From: Coccinella septempunctata | Taxonomy: Eukaryota; Arthropoda; Insecta; Coleoptera; Coccinellidae | Assembly: GCF_907165205.1 (NCBI RefSeq) | Contig: NC_058190.1 | Coordinates: forward strand, 34,623,345 to 34,687,344 | Length of the DNA: 64,000 bases | Reading direction: 5' to 3' | Part shown: in pieces, positions 9,806 to 20,412 of the stretch | Layout: each line of letters opens with the position of its first letter | Numbering within the stretch: the stretch's first letter is position 1 | Translations under genes and position numbers: made by a program | Notes under the pieces: model-generated | Database searches by the model: none | Told to the model about the DNA's origin: nothing | Seen by the model: only the letters and a program-made list of their open reading frames with translations

Positions 9806-11839
9806 CGAACAGACTTGTAACTTCTTAGTGCTAGTTGCGATTGTGTGCCCTCCTGTGACTAAAGAGACCCAACCGTGACCTGCAGATCCTTCCACACTCA
9901 GGGCATGGATAGTCACCAACCAGATCTGGCCGCCGCTGTATCCTTCTCGATTCTCCATTATAACTGTGGACCAAAGACCTCCACTGTGACCTGTCTAACG
10001 CTAGTTGTTCCCAGTTATGATTAGCATTAACTGATTTTAGGGATTGATGTAGTGTATCCTTAAACCGCTTATACTGGCCTCCTGGTTTCCGTGCTCCCTC
10101 AGTGAGTTCGCCGTATAGAGCTATTTTGGGGAGTCTTGTGTCTTGCATCCTCAGAATGTGGCCGCTCCATCTGAGTCGGGCCCTCGTTACTTGAGTCTCA
10201 ATTGTTGTACAACTCGCGCGCTGCAAGACTTCTGCATTCGAAACTTTGTGGAACCATCTGATGTGCATTATCTGTCTTAGATGACGTTGCTGCGTCTGTT
10301 CAAGCTGTTTAATATGTCGCCTGTAGGGAGTCCAGCTTTCGCTTCCGTAAAGAAGCGTTGGGAGGACCACTGCTCTGTAAACAGCTATCTTGGTCTTCAG
10401 ATTGAGGTCGTGATTTTGGAACACTCTGTCCTTCAGCTTCCAGAATGCCCGTGATGCCGAATTGATACGGTTGTGTATTTCCGTGTCAAGGTTAGCCCTA
10501 GTATTTATGAAGCTTCCCAAGTATTTGAACTGCTCGACCTGTTCTAGAGTTTCATTGTCCAGGCTGATAACTGTTTGAAGGCTTTCTGGCGGACTTACCA
10601 GGATTTTGGTCTTGTCAATATTGAGTCTAAGGCCTAAAGCTTCGTATATATGTTTATAGGTGTCCATCATTATCTGTAGATCCTCTGAGCTGCTAGCGAT
10701 GAGTGAACAGTCGTCTGCATATTGAAGTTCCGTGATAAACTTGGTACGGGTTTTTGCTCTGAGGCGCTTTAGGTTAAACAGGCCTCCATCAAATCTGAAT
10801 CTTATCCCAACACCTCTTACGGGCATGCTCATGTCAGCAATTATCGATACAGCTATGGCGAAAATATTGAACAGTAAAGGCGCTAATACGCAGCCTTGTT
10901 TTATTCCAGAGTTGGTTGAGAAATGGTCGGTTGTAGAGCCATTATGCTGTATTCTAGCGGTGTTGTTGGTATGAAGGCTTTTACACACTGCTAGGAATTT
11001 TTCGGGTACTCCTAGACGTGCCATGATTTTCCATAGCGCTCTCCGATTCACCGAGTCGAATGCCTTGCTTAAATCGATGAAGGCTGTATAAATCCTTGAT
11101 TGTTGTTCACGGGCCTTTTCTTGTAGCTGTCGCAGTGTAAAAATTAGGTCCACCGTACCTCGATTTGGTCGAAAGCCGCACTGGGATTCAGGTAAAAGCC
11201 TCTCTAAGAGTGGAACCAGACGATTAGCCATAATCTTCGAGAGAATTTTACCGGCCACATTAAGCAACGATATGCCCCTGTAATTGTTGCAATTCGACGT
11301 ATCGCCTTTGTTCTTATAGAGGTTGATAACTAAAGCGTCTCTGAAGTCTTGTGGCACATCTCCCTGTTCCCAGATCTTGCGGAATAGTATTAGGAGACTA
11401 TTGACAATGTCCTCATCCAAGGCTTTGAATATCTCCGCCGGAATGCCGTCTAGACCAGGTGACTTATCATTTTTCATATTTTTAATCGCGCTTATGATTT
11501 CCGACATTGAGATTTCGTCATCAAGCGATGTCATCGGACTATACGCGGGGAGCAGGTCTAAAATGGATAAATCCGAGTCGTTATTTTGATTCAAGACCTG
11601 TGAGTAATGCTCCTTCCATCTTTCGAGAATTTTTCTATCATCAGTTAGAATAGCTCCATGAGCATCTCTTATAGGAAAGCTAGCTTTTCTGCTTGGACCG
11701 TAAACAGTTTTAATAGCTTCGAAAAAACGCCTGTAGTCATGGTTATCGGCGTAAGCTTGTATTTCCCTAGCTTTTTCTTTCCACCAGCTGTCCTTGATTT
11801 TTCTTATTTCTTGACGGACCTCGCGTTTTATGTTTATGA
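9704..11839 (-). mobile_element. Non-LTR retrotransposon, younger nested copy, 5'-truncated
   Basis: This minus-strand copy of the same LINE family sits inside the outer plus-strand copy. The hexamer ACACTT flanks it at 9698-9703 and 11840-11845, a target duplication. Its 3' end carries CATTCATTCATT (a GAAT microsatellite tail) preceded in the 3' UTR by a long T tract (A on the plus strand, about 9764-9803). The 5' end is truncated within the coding region, typical of incomplete reverse transcription. Its uninterrupted frame (listed separately) contrasts with the decayed host copy, so the insertion is the more recent event. Confidence 0.88.
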
Positions 11840-11840
11840 A
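9831..11840 (-). CDS. LINE ORF2 fragment: reverse transcriptase with C-terminal zinc motif
   Basis: The frame stays open for roughly 669 residues and carries a complete reverse-transcriptase domain. Recognisable blocks are KNMKNDKSPGLDGIP, GFRPNRGTVDLIFTLRQLQ, FIDLSKAFDSVN, NSGIKQGCVLAPLLFNIF and the catalytic QYADDCSLIASS. A thumb region with LYGSESWTPYRRHIKQLEQT and WSGHILRMQDTRLPK follows. The C-terminus has a CPECGRICRSRLGLFSHRRAH motif, a CCHH zinc finger common in this type of ORF2. The N-terminal endonuclease is missing because the element is 5'-truncated, so this copy cannot move by itself. There is no true start codon; the frame begins within the ORF at INIKREVRQEIRK. The protein would nick-prime and copy its own RNA in an intact element. 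Confidence 0.85.
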   Translation of the reverse strand, partial: FINIKREVRQEIRKIKDSWWKEKAREIQAYADNHDYRRFFEAIKTVYGPSRKASFPIRDAHGAILTDDRKILERWKEHYSQVLNQNNDSDLSILDLLPAYSPMTSLDDEISMSEIISAIKNMKNDKSPGLDGIPAEIFKALDEDIVNSLLILFRKIWEQGDVPQDFRDALVINLYKNKGDTSNCNNYRGISLLNVAGKILSKIMANRLVPLLERLLPESQCGFRPNRGTVDLIFTLRQLQEKAREQQSRIYTAFIDLSKAFDSVNRRALWKIMARLGVPEKFLAVCKSLHTNNTARIQHNGSTTDHFSTNSGIKQGCVLAPLLFNIFAIAVSIIADMSMPVRGVGIRFRFDGGLFNLKRLRAKTRTKFITELQYADDCSLIASSSEDLQIMMDTYKHIYEALGLRLNIDKTKILVSPPESLQTVISLDNETLEQVEQFKYLGSFINTRANLDTEIHNRINSASRAFWKLKDRVFQNHDLNLKTKIAVYRAVVLPTLLYGSESWTPYRRHIKQLEQTQQRHLRQIMHIRWFHKVSNAEVLQRASCTTIETQVTRARLRWSGHILRMQDTRLPKIALYGELTEGARKPGGQYKRFKDTLHQSLKSVNANHNWEQLALDRSQWRSLVHSYNGESRRIQRRPDLVGDYPCPECGRICRSRLGLFSHRRAHNRN

Positions 11841-12881
11841 CACTTATCGCTAGCAGCTCAGAGGATCTACAGATAATTTTGGACACCTATAAATATATAT
11901 ACGAAGCTTTAGGACTTAGACTCATTATTGACAAAACCAAATTCCTGGTGAGCCGCCAGAAAGCCTTCAAACAGATATCAGCCTGGAGAATGAGAGCTCT
12001 AAAACAGGTCGAGCAGTTCAAATAGTTGGGAAGCTTCATACATACTAGGGCTAACCTAGACACGGAAATACACAACCGAATAATTCGGCATCACGGGCAT
12101 TCTGGAAGCTAAAGGTCAGATGAGTGTTTCAAAATCACAAAGCAGTGGTCCTCTCAACGCTTCTTTACGGAAGCGAAAGCTGGACGCCCTGCAGGCGACA
12201 TATTAAACAACTTGAACAAACGCAACGTCATCTGAGACAGATAATGCACATCAGATGGTTCCACAAAGTTTCGAATGCAGAAGTCTTGCAACGCGCAAGT
12301 TGTATAACAATTGAGACTCAAGTAACGAGGTCCCGACTCAGATGGAGTGGCCACATTCTGAGGATGCAAGACTCCCCAAAATAGCTCTGTATGGCAAATT
12401 CACAGAGGGACCCCGGAAACCAGTATAAGCCGTTTAAGGATACACTACATCAATCCCTAAAATCAGTTAAAGCCAATCATAACTGGGAACAACTAGGGTT
12501 AGACAGATCACAGTGGAGGTTTTTGATCCACAGCTATATAATGGAGACTCGAGAAGGATACAGCGGCGGCCAGATCTGGTTGGTGACTATCCAAGCCCGG
12601 AGTTGGGAAGGATCTGTAGGTCACGGTTGGGTCTCCTCAGTCACAGGAGGGCACACAGTTGCAATTACACCTAAGAAATTATAAGTCTGTTCGCACCGTT
12701 TTTTTTTTGTCTTTTTGTAGATTTATTCTCGGTAAGGGGATACAGCAATGAATGATGATGAAGTATTTACTTCGAAAAGAGAGTCCCTTGGTCCGGAAAA
12801 GTCATCTGGGATATTACCCTTCGAGTCGGTTCGGGAAATTAATCTTCTCTCTACCTCTTACAGTGTTCAGTCAGTAAAATA

Positions 12882-13010
12882 CAGTGTGTTTCATCATAAA
12901 CTGGTCGGTAGATGACACCAGGAGAATCATTTTTGGTGTTCAATGTTATTTTCGAGAAATATTCTAATGAGCGTGGACAGTTATGTACGAACGTTGCGGC
13001 GTTAAAAAAA
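12882..13010 (+). mobile_element. Degenerate 5' end of a DD41D mariner-type element
   Basis: CAGTGTGTTTCATCATAAAC at 12882, followed by GGAGAATCATTTTTGGTG and GTTATTTTCGAG, parallels the 5' terminal sequence of the full copies at 17354 and 22309 (CAGGGTGTTTCATCATAAAC, GGAGAATCATTTTTTC, GTCATTTTCGAGCG). Internal deletions and substitutions show it is an old fragment. I could not follow it past about 13010, and no opposite end is visible. Confidence 0.65.
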
Positions 13011-14141
13011 ACGATAATAAAGGTGTTTATGAATTCATGTGTTCGCAATAATAAACGTTCCTTAAGTAGTCTAGAAGCGAAATCGAATAGACCCTAATCG
13101 TTTGACGGAAAAAGTGCGGGAAGATCGGTAGGGTAGTGAATGTAAGAATCCGCCGATTTGTGCGTGGAAATTATGGTATTTGTAAATTTCCCTTGCCTCA
13201 AGTATCATCAAATTCGATCGCGGGGAAGGATAGAAAGTTTCATTTTCTTTTCTCTAATTTGGGTTAGGAGGAGGAAAGTGCGAGGTCTGAAATTTCCTCC
13301 AAATTCATTGATGATTTTTTTGTTGTTGTTGGTTACAAGAGTTTTATTCGAATTTTCTTTCCTCAGGAAATACAAGAAGGCCTAACTCACATTTTCCGCT
13401 TTTAGTAATGAAACAAATTTTTAATCTTGAAAATATCATCCCTTGTCCAGATGCTCTGCCATCTGAGGACGTGTGAAATTTCCATCCGCAACTTCGAAGA
13501 ACAGCCTCTCCCAGAATTCAATGTTAGTAGTGTCACCTTGCAGACTTCCAAGGCTATTAACATGTTGGCAACTGAAATATCTTTTGAAGTTCAAGTCTTT
13601 CAGAGTTCAATTTTTGAAGCCAATATGAGGTGTAAGGAACATTTGTTTTCTATTCCTCCCGTCCGGACAAGTACTTTATACATAATTTAAAAATTTGTTA
13701 TTTGTTTCATTAGTATTTATCACAGATTGGTCTCTTCTTGATTCACCATGAGCTTTTACGACAATAATAAAGTGGATCAATAAGTAATTAAATTGACGCA
13801 AGGACTTAAATATCAACATTTATTTTACAAATAAATATTTTGGTACAATAATATGTACTGATTGACGAACACAGTCACATTTAAAAATGCAACATAAGTC
13901 TTTGGTCACATCGATTCATTAGAAAAATTCGACTTTCCGCACTTAGTCGAATTTTTCCACTTTGATGGTTCTGAAAAAAAAAAGACTTTTTAGCAAAATT
14001 ATGTATGAAGCTATTGGATTTCATCATCTCGAAGCACAAATAAAATAAAATATTTTTCTCTCAGGAACAGAATATCTAAACTACATAAATTATTTGCAAT
14101 ACTCTATTAGTTCCGAAATTTACTCAATAACTTACCAGTCA
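13011..14141. other. Spacer, no gene recognised
   Basis: Short open frames occur (for example near 13158 and 13427), but none shows a recognisable domain, splice structure or family resemblance. The right part is the 3' flank of the TRIC gene on the minus strand. I see no RNA gene or clear repeat here. Confidence 0.45.
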
Positions 14142-15990
14142 TCAATTCAATTTCTTTGCATCTTTTGTTTCCCCTTCTTTCAATTGATTTCTGCCCAAAA
14201 TCTTGGCCAAACTGTCCCATATTCCTCCAAAGAATAAGGCGCACGTCAAATTTTCGAAAGGTATGAAGGGATCATGGATGCCAAGAAGTATAGATGATAA
14301 TTTGAAATATACGAAAAATATAACGATACCAAAGTAAACTAAAGCGTGTGGCGCAGATATCAATTCCGTTTTCTTGTCTAATATGAAGATGATGGAGGCG
14401 ACAAGAGATGCTTTGGTGTAGCTGAAAAACAAAAAAACAAGATATGTGTTCAGAAATTCAGTTTTTCATTTTCATGTGATTCATTTGTAGAGTGCAATAT
14501 TTGTAGAATCAGAAAAAAAATACAAATCTGCGTCGTTTTCAAATGATTCTTTCGGAATACAAAAATGAACATAAAGAACACTTACAAACTTGGTTGCATA
14601 AATTCCATTGCAGTTGGAGTCCAAACCCCTCTAATCAGCCTTTCAATAAGCCTGGTGAAACCAGCCCCGTTGCCTTTCAATGTTCCTACAATAATCATAA
14701 TCAGGTATGCATTTGGATATAGTTTGGCCGCATGGGTGACACCATCATGGACTTTTTTGCACCTATATATCTCTTTCATGGCCGAAAAAACTATTTTGAC
14801 AGGTAAAAACTTAGCCAGTTTGTAACCAATATCCATAGGAGTGTAGAAAATTACATACCTAGAAAAGGAAATTATGGCATTCATATTATAATAGTTAAAA
14901 GTATCCAACCAAAGTGAAGGGAGTTTGCAAAACAAAGGAAAAATTAGGTTTGAATAACTCTCACCACTCAATTTTAGTTTTTGTTTTAGTATACTTACTG
15001 TTCTTATTTTCAGTTATTATTTTCGCAATCCCAAAAAAGGGTGAAGTGAGGAACAAAGCAGTTTCAAATTTGAGGAAAAAAAATGTAAGCACAGGAATCA
15101 TAAAATTTGATTCAGCCTGAGTAAAAAATAAGAAATGCTTTCAATTAATTAATAATATATTAGAGTTGCAATGCACTAGTGCTATACAAACTGCACTTGT
15201 CAGTTCATGGATTAATTTCTTATATGTCCTGCACACCAGGCGGTTACAGCTAGTAATTCAAAAAGCTGCAGATATTACTTACCAAGTCAATGTTGCTACG
15301 ACAAGTTGGGGTGTATTCTTTAATGGAGCAAGAATAGGTTCTGCTAGAAGTCCATTTGCTAGCATTCCTCCAGCATAAACTACCAGCATGTAAGAAAGCC
15401 AGCATGATAAAGGATGTTTCCTGGAGAAAGCCTGGGCTCCTGAAAGTAGAATACAAAACATGTGAAGAGGATTGAAAAACCTGAACAATTTTTTCTCTTT
15501 AATTGAGAAGTACTACAAACTCTTGCCATGTTACTTTTAATTTCGATATAGTTTATATGAAATCAAGTAAGAAACCAAATTCATGGTTGTGAACTATTCA
15601 TGGGATCTTTTCTTATATGTATTATTAAAAGCAGAAATAATTTTTTTCTGAAACCTGAGAGAATTTTGTCTACAAATAATGATAAAAAAATCAAGTTTCC
15701 TTTGCATTCACTGCTCTAATTAAATCAAACATTTCCATTGTTTTGTTTGTTGTTATCCTAATGAGTTTTTGAGGTTATGTTTGCAAAATAAATGAACTAA
15801 GAACAAAGAGCTAAAAATGAAAAGTCAAGAATTCGAGAACTACAACAGAAATCTGACAACGTTGCATACCTGGTCCAAGGTCTTCTCTTACGGAAAGAGC
15901 TGATAAAGCACAATGTGCTATGTCGAAATAGGGAAACATTTTCAATTTCACCACCTGATTGGCGATGTCCAAAAAAGCTTCGGGGTCCAT
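14142..15990 (-). CDS. Trimeric intracellular cation channel (TRIC), four exons
   Basis: TRIC channels are homotrimeric potassium channels of the ER/SR that supply counter-current for calcium release. Coding exons are 15990-15870, 15439-15283, 14858-14586 and 14421-14142. All have GT-AG borders and matching phases, giving 276 residues, close to the usual length. The start MDPEAFLDIANQVVKLKMF and the segments HCALSALSVRED, AFSRKHPLSCWLSYML, LANGLLAEPILAPLKNTPQL, FYTPMDIGYKLAKFLPVK and LKGNGAGFTRLIERLIRGVW are diagnostic of the family. KEIYRCKKVHDGV and the KGNGAG-containing helix correspond to the phosphoinositide-binding and pore region. Several hydrophobic helices are evident through to FGIVIFFVYFKLSSILLGI. 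The tail is short and lysine-rich (KEGETKDAKK). The longer frame reaching 16030 in exon 1 is in another phase. No neighbouring gene is related. Confidence 0.94.
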
Positions 15991-17353
15991 TATTGCTGTT
16001 GTTTTTGTTCACTGTTAAAATACAAACCAAATAATTCCTTCTTTTTAACTATGACACTCCCGCATGGTGCAACTTCAGGTTCGGACTAGATAGAGCTGGG
16101 CTCTCCTGTTTGGGCCGTGTGCCAATTTTGCGCCAAAACTCCGTGGGGAAATGTGGGCTATTAATAATGTTCCTTTTGTCTATTATCTGGTCTTTCTAGC
16201 TTCCAGGGATGCTGGTTTTTATAAATATCTCTGAAGTTGAGTTGCGTGGAATGGTGCGAGAATATCTGATAAAGTGACTTCACTGTAATATCAATATCTG
16301 ATAAGGTCGTCAAGTGGTCTCTCCTGATATCTAGAATAATATTTTCACTGAATCAATCAGATTCCCTCGTTATTTTTGTTAAATAAATACCTATAACTCG
16401 GCTGAGACTCTGGGACTTGAATGTCAAAATGCTATTTACTATTGGAATTGTCATTTCAAAGGTGTGAAATTTTCAATTTATTGCATGGTAAACAGAGATA
16501 TATAATATATCTCTGATGGTAGAGCGCTTTCGGAAGCGATCCCACCATTTCTGAAATATTTTATATATAAAACAAAACGGAAAGTTACAAACCTGATTTT
16601 CACATAGCATTACGACACTATTATTACATAGTTACATAGGCGGCGCCGAAGAAGGTACATATGTACCTGTGTAAAGATGCAGTGGGTAAAGTGGGTTGAG
16701 TTTGCAAGTGTTAAAAACATATTATACTTGTTTTTTGCTATTGAAATGACTCTGACATGGATGACCATTATATCAATTATTTTTTGGATTTGGTCGATAG
16801 ACAATACTTAATATAATTAATGAAAAACCTAATTGAAGAAATGAGAAACCAGTTGACCGCATAACTGGTACGTTTTGAAATTATTTAACTTGCTCATTTT
16901 AACCAAATCACTTATATTAGCTATTAGCTTGACCATGACCAGAACAATTGCTTATAAGGATAATTAATTGTCCTTAACAATGACTCTATCTGCATATCTA
17001 CATAACTAAATCTTTCAACTTTTTTTATTTAAAATTAAGGAGTGAAATACTTTTTTCCTGAACATAGCAGCCTTTGACCAATAATGATTATGATATACCA
17101 TGGTACTTTTTAAATTGCTCGTAGAACGAAATCTTTCAAAGTTTTTTATTTTTAGGTTCAACTTAAAAAAAACTGAAATACTGTTTTTCATATGCATAAC
17201 AGCTTTTGATAAATAATGATACACACCACTTGAAAATTATAAGCTTCGAGATGATAATAGGAATAATTTTCAGATTCAACCTAGAAGGTGAAATATCAAG
17301 AAAATTTCATCAGAACGTTAAGATGTTTTGTACCTTTCCAACTACAATACATA
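15991..17353. other. Spacer 5' of the TRIC gene
   Basis: This is the upstream flank of the TRIC gene and must include its promoter and 5' UTR, but no unambiguous core-promoter element stands out. It contains the palindromic footprint at 16485-16523. No coding exon is supported. Confidence 0.5.
16485..16523. repeat. 23-bp CAGAGA palindrome between near-identical octamers
   Basis: CAGAGATATA, TAA, then TATATCTCTG (16493-16515) is a perfect inverted repeat around a 3-bp centre. ATGGTAAA lies immediately to its left (16485-16492) and ATGGTAGA immediately to its right (16516-16523), matching at seven of eight positions. The arrangement equals those at 6058-6092 and 47165-47196: two transposon ends joined back to back between an 8-bp duplication. 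Confidence 0.55.
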
Positions 17354-18182
17354 CAGGGTGTTTCATCATAAACTGGACAAACTCATATGACGTGTAGAGA
17401 ACATCGGGAGAATCATTTTTTCTTATGAAATATTTCCCGTTTTCGAAGCATAAGGGAGATACACGGTGTTTAATGTCATTTTCGAGCGTTATTATATTGA
17501 GTGTGGTCGGTTATGTATAAGACTGGAAGTAATGGTTTCTTGTCATATCGTAGTATTTTTGGATGCTTCATTCAGAAATGGTGTAGAGCACCGAAAAAAA
17601 AATTACAAAATGGCGGAAAACCTGCAATGTTCGTGATTTTTTTTTTCGGTTGCCAAATTGATTTTCATTTCCTAAATTAACACAATTTTTAAAGGATATC
17701 TGTGAAAAAATTTTTTCAGAAATCGAACACAACTTTTTTTTTACATGTCTACAGCGAAAAAAAAATTTCACTCGAAATTGATGAAATTTTTCACGATTGT
17801 ACTTACTTTCATACCTAACACGAATATCAAAACAGAATCGAAAAATATCAAACGGTTTCGTTTTTACAGCCATTCAAATGTCCCGTTCGAATATCTGAAA
17901 TAATAAATGTGTTTCTTGTGTTCTTAGGCCTATAATTTTTGAATTTGTATGTCGAAACATTCCAGATTGCAAAATGAATTTAAAAAAATCAGTGAAACTT
18001 CATTGAGAGTCGAACTCCCTACTCTGAGTTAAGTATTAATGAGAAATATGAGTCTGTTCTAAGGTTCTGAGTATACATATTAATTTTCGTTGCCGAGCAA
18101 CAGTAGCTGATAGAATTTGACAGGGTATTTGAATTTTACTGAATAATTCGAGTATATTGAAACGATTTGTATGCAAACGAAA

Positions 18183-18684
18183 ATGAAATATTCACTTTTA
18201 GAAAAAAATGATATGGTTCAGGCTTATTATGAAGCGAATTCCTGAGGGAGAAAAGCAAGGGAAATTTACGCTCGCAGATTTCCAAGCCGAAACGTTCCTA
18301 ATTTTAAAACTTTCATAGAAACAGTGCGTAAATTACGTGAAGAAGGTATTCTTCACCGCAAGAAGAAGGAAACAATCCGAAATAACGAAGAACGTATCCT
18401 GGATTTAGTGAGTGAAAATCCGATGGTATCAACGAGAACTCTAACAAATCATCCAAGTGTGAATAAGAGTAAATCCACTGTATGGAGAGTTTTGAAAAGA
18501 AATCGCTACCTCCGTACCATTTCCATTCATGTCAAACCTTAGAAGAAGGTGATTTTGAGAAGAGGAAAGAATTCTGTGTATTTATTTTAAGAAGGACACG
18601 TGAGAATAGGAATTTCCTACGTCTCATACTGTTTACGGATGAAGCAACATTCCACAGAGATGGTTTCTTCAACAAAAAAAATTG
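18183..18684 (+). pseudogene. DD41D transposase, left copy, N-terminal part only
   Basis: The frame starts MKYSLLEKNDMVQAYYEANS, is cut by TGA, and continues GRKAREIYARRFPSRNVPNF, then the helix-turn-helix region VRKLREEGIL and LVSENPMVSTRTLTNHPSVN. A one-base frameshift near 18508 separates this from YHFHSCQTLEEGDF and LRLILFTDEATFHRDGFFN, where the first catalytic Asp lies (FTDEA). The sequence ends at an A tract near 18680 and joins a second copy of the element's 5' leader. The stop and frameshift are the same as in the right copy. It cannot encode an active enzyme. Confidence 0.85.
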
Positions 18685-19085
18685 ATGAAACTTTTCACGA
18701 TTGTACTTACTTTTATACCTAACACGAATATCAAAACAGAATCGAAAAATATCAAACGGTTTCGTTTTTACAGCCATTCAAATGTCCCGTTCGAATATCT
18801 GAAATAATAAAAAAACATGACACAGCTTGTGTTCTTAGGCCCATAATTTTTGAATTTGTATGTCGAAACATTCCAGATTGCAAAATGAATTTAAAAAAAT
18901 CAGTGAAACTTCATTGAGAGTCGAACTCCCTGCTCTGAGTTAAGTACCTATTAAAATAAATGTGGAATCTGAATTGAGACTGTTCAAAGGTTTTTAACTT
19001 TCGTTGCCAAGAAATGGCAGCTCATAGAATTTGACAGAGTATTTGAATTTAACTGAATATAATATTGCAACTATCTTGAAACCAA
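18683..19085 (+). mobile_element. Extra tandem piece of the DD41D 5' leader
   Basis: From TTGATGAAACTTTTCACG near 18683, the sequence repeats in the same orientation the leader seen at 17780-18120, including TATCAAACGGTTTCGTTTTT and the later TTTCGTTGCC and AGAATTTGACAG segments. It is more diverged than the two palindrome arms are from each other. It sits between the truncated left copy and the right copy's 3' region, and shows that at least three element ends took part in forming the structure. Confidence 0.75.
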
Positions 19086-19200
19086 TTTATGCAGTTTGAG
19101 TAGAAATTGGCGGTTAATACTTCCCAGATATTAATGGCATGGCATTATTGCGGAAATTTCTACGAATAATTCCACAATTTCACAAACGCAACAAAAAAAA

Positions 19201-20412
19201 CCAATAAGTATAAAATTTATTCATAATTCGTTCCCAAAAATATTGCCATTTTTCAGGATACACTTTCTCGCCCTTTTCGCCACACTATCCACCGCTGAAT
19301 GAACCATTTCCGGGTTTCGGCGAATCTCTTCGGCGGCTGATTCGATTCTTTGAATCAGTTCTTCTCTCGAAGTCACTAGAGCTCGCTTATCATAAACAAG
19401 ACTCTTCATATGACCCCAGAAATAAAAATCCATAGGTGTAAGATCTGGAGAACGAGGAGGCCTTGCGACAGGTCCCAATCGGCCGATCCATCGGCGAGGG
19501 TATTGAGAGTCTAAAAATTCTCGTACACTCCTCACTGTGTGAGCAGGGCAACCATCATGCTGGTACCATATTCCTTGAAAGTGACTCAAAGGAATATCTT
19601 CCAATAGATCGGGCAGAGTTTCCCTCAAAAATTGATTATAGCCATTTCCAGTCAATGTTTCAGGGAGAATGTAAGGTCCTATAATGAATCCATCCTTCAT
19701 TCCCGCCCAAACATTGACAGAAAATCTCTTCTGGCTATTTTTTGCTACTGTTGCATGTGGATTTTCCCTTTGCCATATTAGATTTTTTTTTTTTGTTGAA
19801 GAAACCATCTCTGTGGAATGTTGCTTCATCCGTAAACAGTATGAGACGTAGGAAATTCCTATTCTCACGTGTCCTTCTTAAAATAAATACACAGAATTCT
19901 TTCCTCTTCTCAAAATCACCTTCTTCTAAGGTTTGACATGAATGGAAATGGTACGGAGGTAGCGATTTCTTTTCAAAACTCTCCATACAGTGGATTTACT
20001 CTTATTCACACTTGGATGATTTGTTAGAGTTCTCGTTGATACCATCGGATTTTCACTCACTAAATCCAGGATACGTTCTTCGTTATTTCGGATTGTTTCC
20101 TTCTTCTTGCGGTGAAGAATACCTTCTTCACGTAATTTACGCACTGTTTCTATGAAAGTTTTAAAATTAGGAACGTTTCGGCTTGGAAATCTGCGAGCGT
20201 AAATTTCCCTTGCTTTTCTCCCTCAGGAATTCGCTTCATAATAAGCCTGAACCATATCATTTTTTTCTAAAAGTGAATATTTCATTTTCGTTTGCATACA
20301 AATCGTTTCAATATACTCGAATTATTCAGTAAAATTCAAATACCCTGTCAAATTCTATCAGCTACTGTTGCTCGGCAACGAAAATTAATATGTATACTCA
20401 GAACCTTAGAAC
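19201..20412 (-). mobile_element. DD41D element, right copy, proximal part
   Basis: This is the coding and 3' part of the right (minus-strand) element; the 5' leader continues beyond the inserted P-type element, from 21609 to 22309. The two parts rejoin exactly when the insertion and one copy of CTTAGAAC are removed, and then match the uninterrupted left copy near 18040-18080. No 3' terminal repeat can be recognised just past 19201. Confidence 0.82.
19221..20285 (-). pseudogene. DD41D Tc1/mariner-superfamily transposase, broken
   Basis: This copy retains nearly the whole transposase in three frames. The N-terminal HTH part (20285-19926) contains the same TGA as the left copy. The middle (about 19990-19800) has FTDEATFHRDGF with the first catalytic Asp. 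The C-terminal part (19868-19221) has WAGMKDGFIIGPYILPETL, WYQHDGCPAHT with the second Asp, and SPDLTPMDFYFWGHMK with the third. Between the second Asp and the Asp of PMDFY lie 41 residues, hence DD41D. The breaks are the TGA near 20226, a frameshift near 19962 and another at an A/T tract near 19790. Cut-and-paste transposition at TA would be its role if intact. Confidence 0.88.

Larger units (their letters stand above)
8562..12762 (+). mobile_element. Non-LTR retrotransposon, degenerate outer copy split by a nested copy
   Basis: Plus-strand sequence of a LINE runs from about 8562 to 9703 and resumes at 11846-12762. The nested minus-strand insertion separates the two halves exactly within the YADD active-site codons region: QYADDC is read before it, and the codons for ASSSEDLQ resume after it. 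The reverse-transcriptase block KNDKSPGLDGIPAEIF and GFRPNRG are readable, followed by scattered stops and frameshifts and, after the insertion, YGSESWTPCRRHIKQLEQTQ and WSGHILRMQD. About 270 bp are deleted between KIQA and the ISEII motif compared with the nested copy. The 3' end has a T-rich tract and a short GAAT/GATGA tail at about 12750. No endonuclease domain is seen. Clade (CR1/L2-like or RTE-like) is not settled. Confidence 0.85.

Noticed and set aside
9684..9878. Frame with a long lysine run
   Set aside because: The lysines come from a poly-A tract that is the complement of the T tract in the LINE 3' UTR.
15797..16030. Open frame covering the first TRIC exon
   Set aside because: It is in the wrong phase. 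The true frame starts with the ATG at 15990 and reads MDPEAFLDIANQV, which fits the family and the splice phase.
17568..17873. Open frame antisense to the mariner leader (also at 21791-22090)
   Set aside because: It appears in both arms only because the arms are duplicates. It overlaps the element's 5' leader on the opposite strand and has no recognisable domain.
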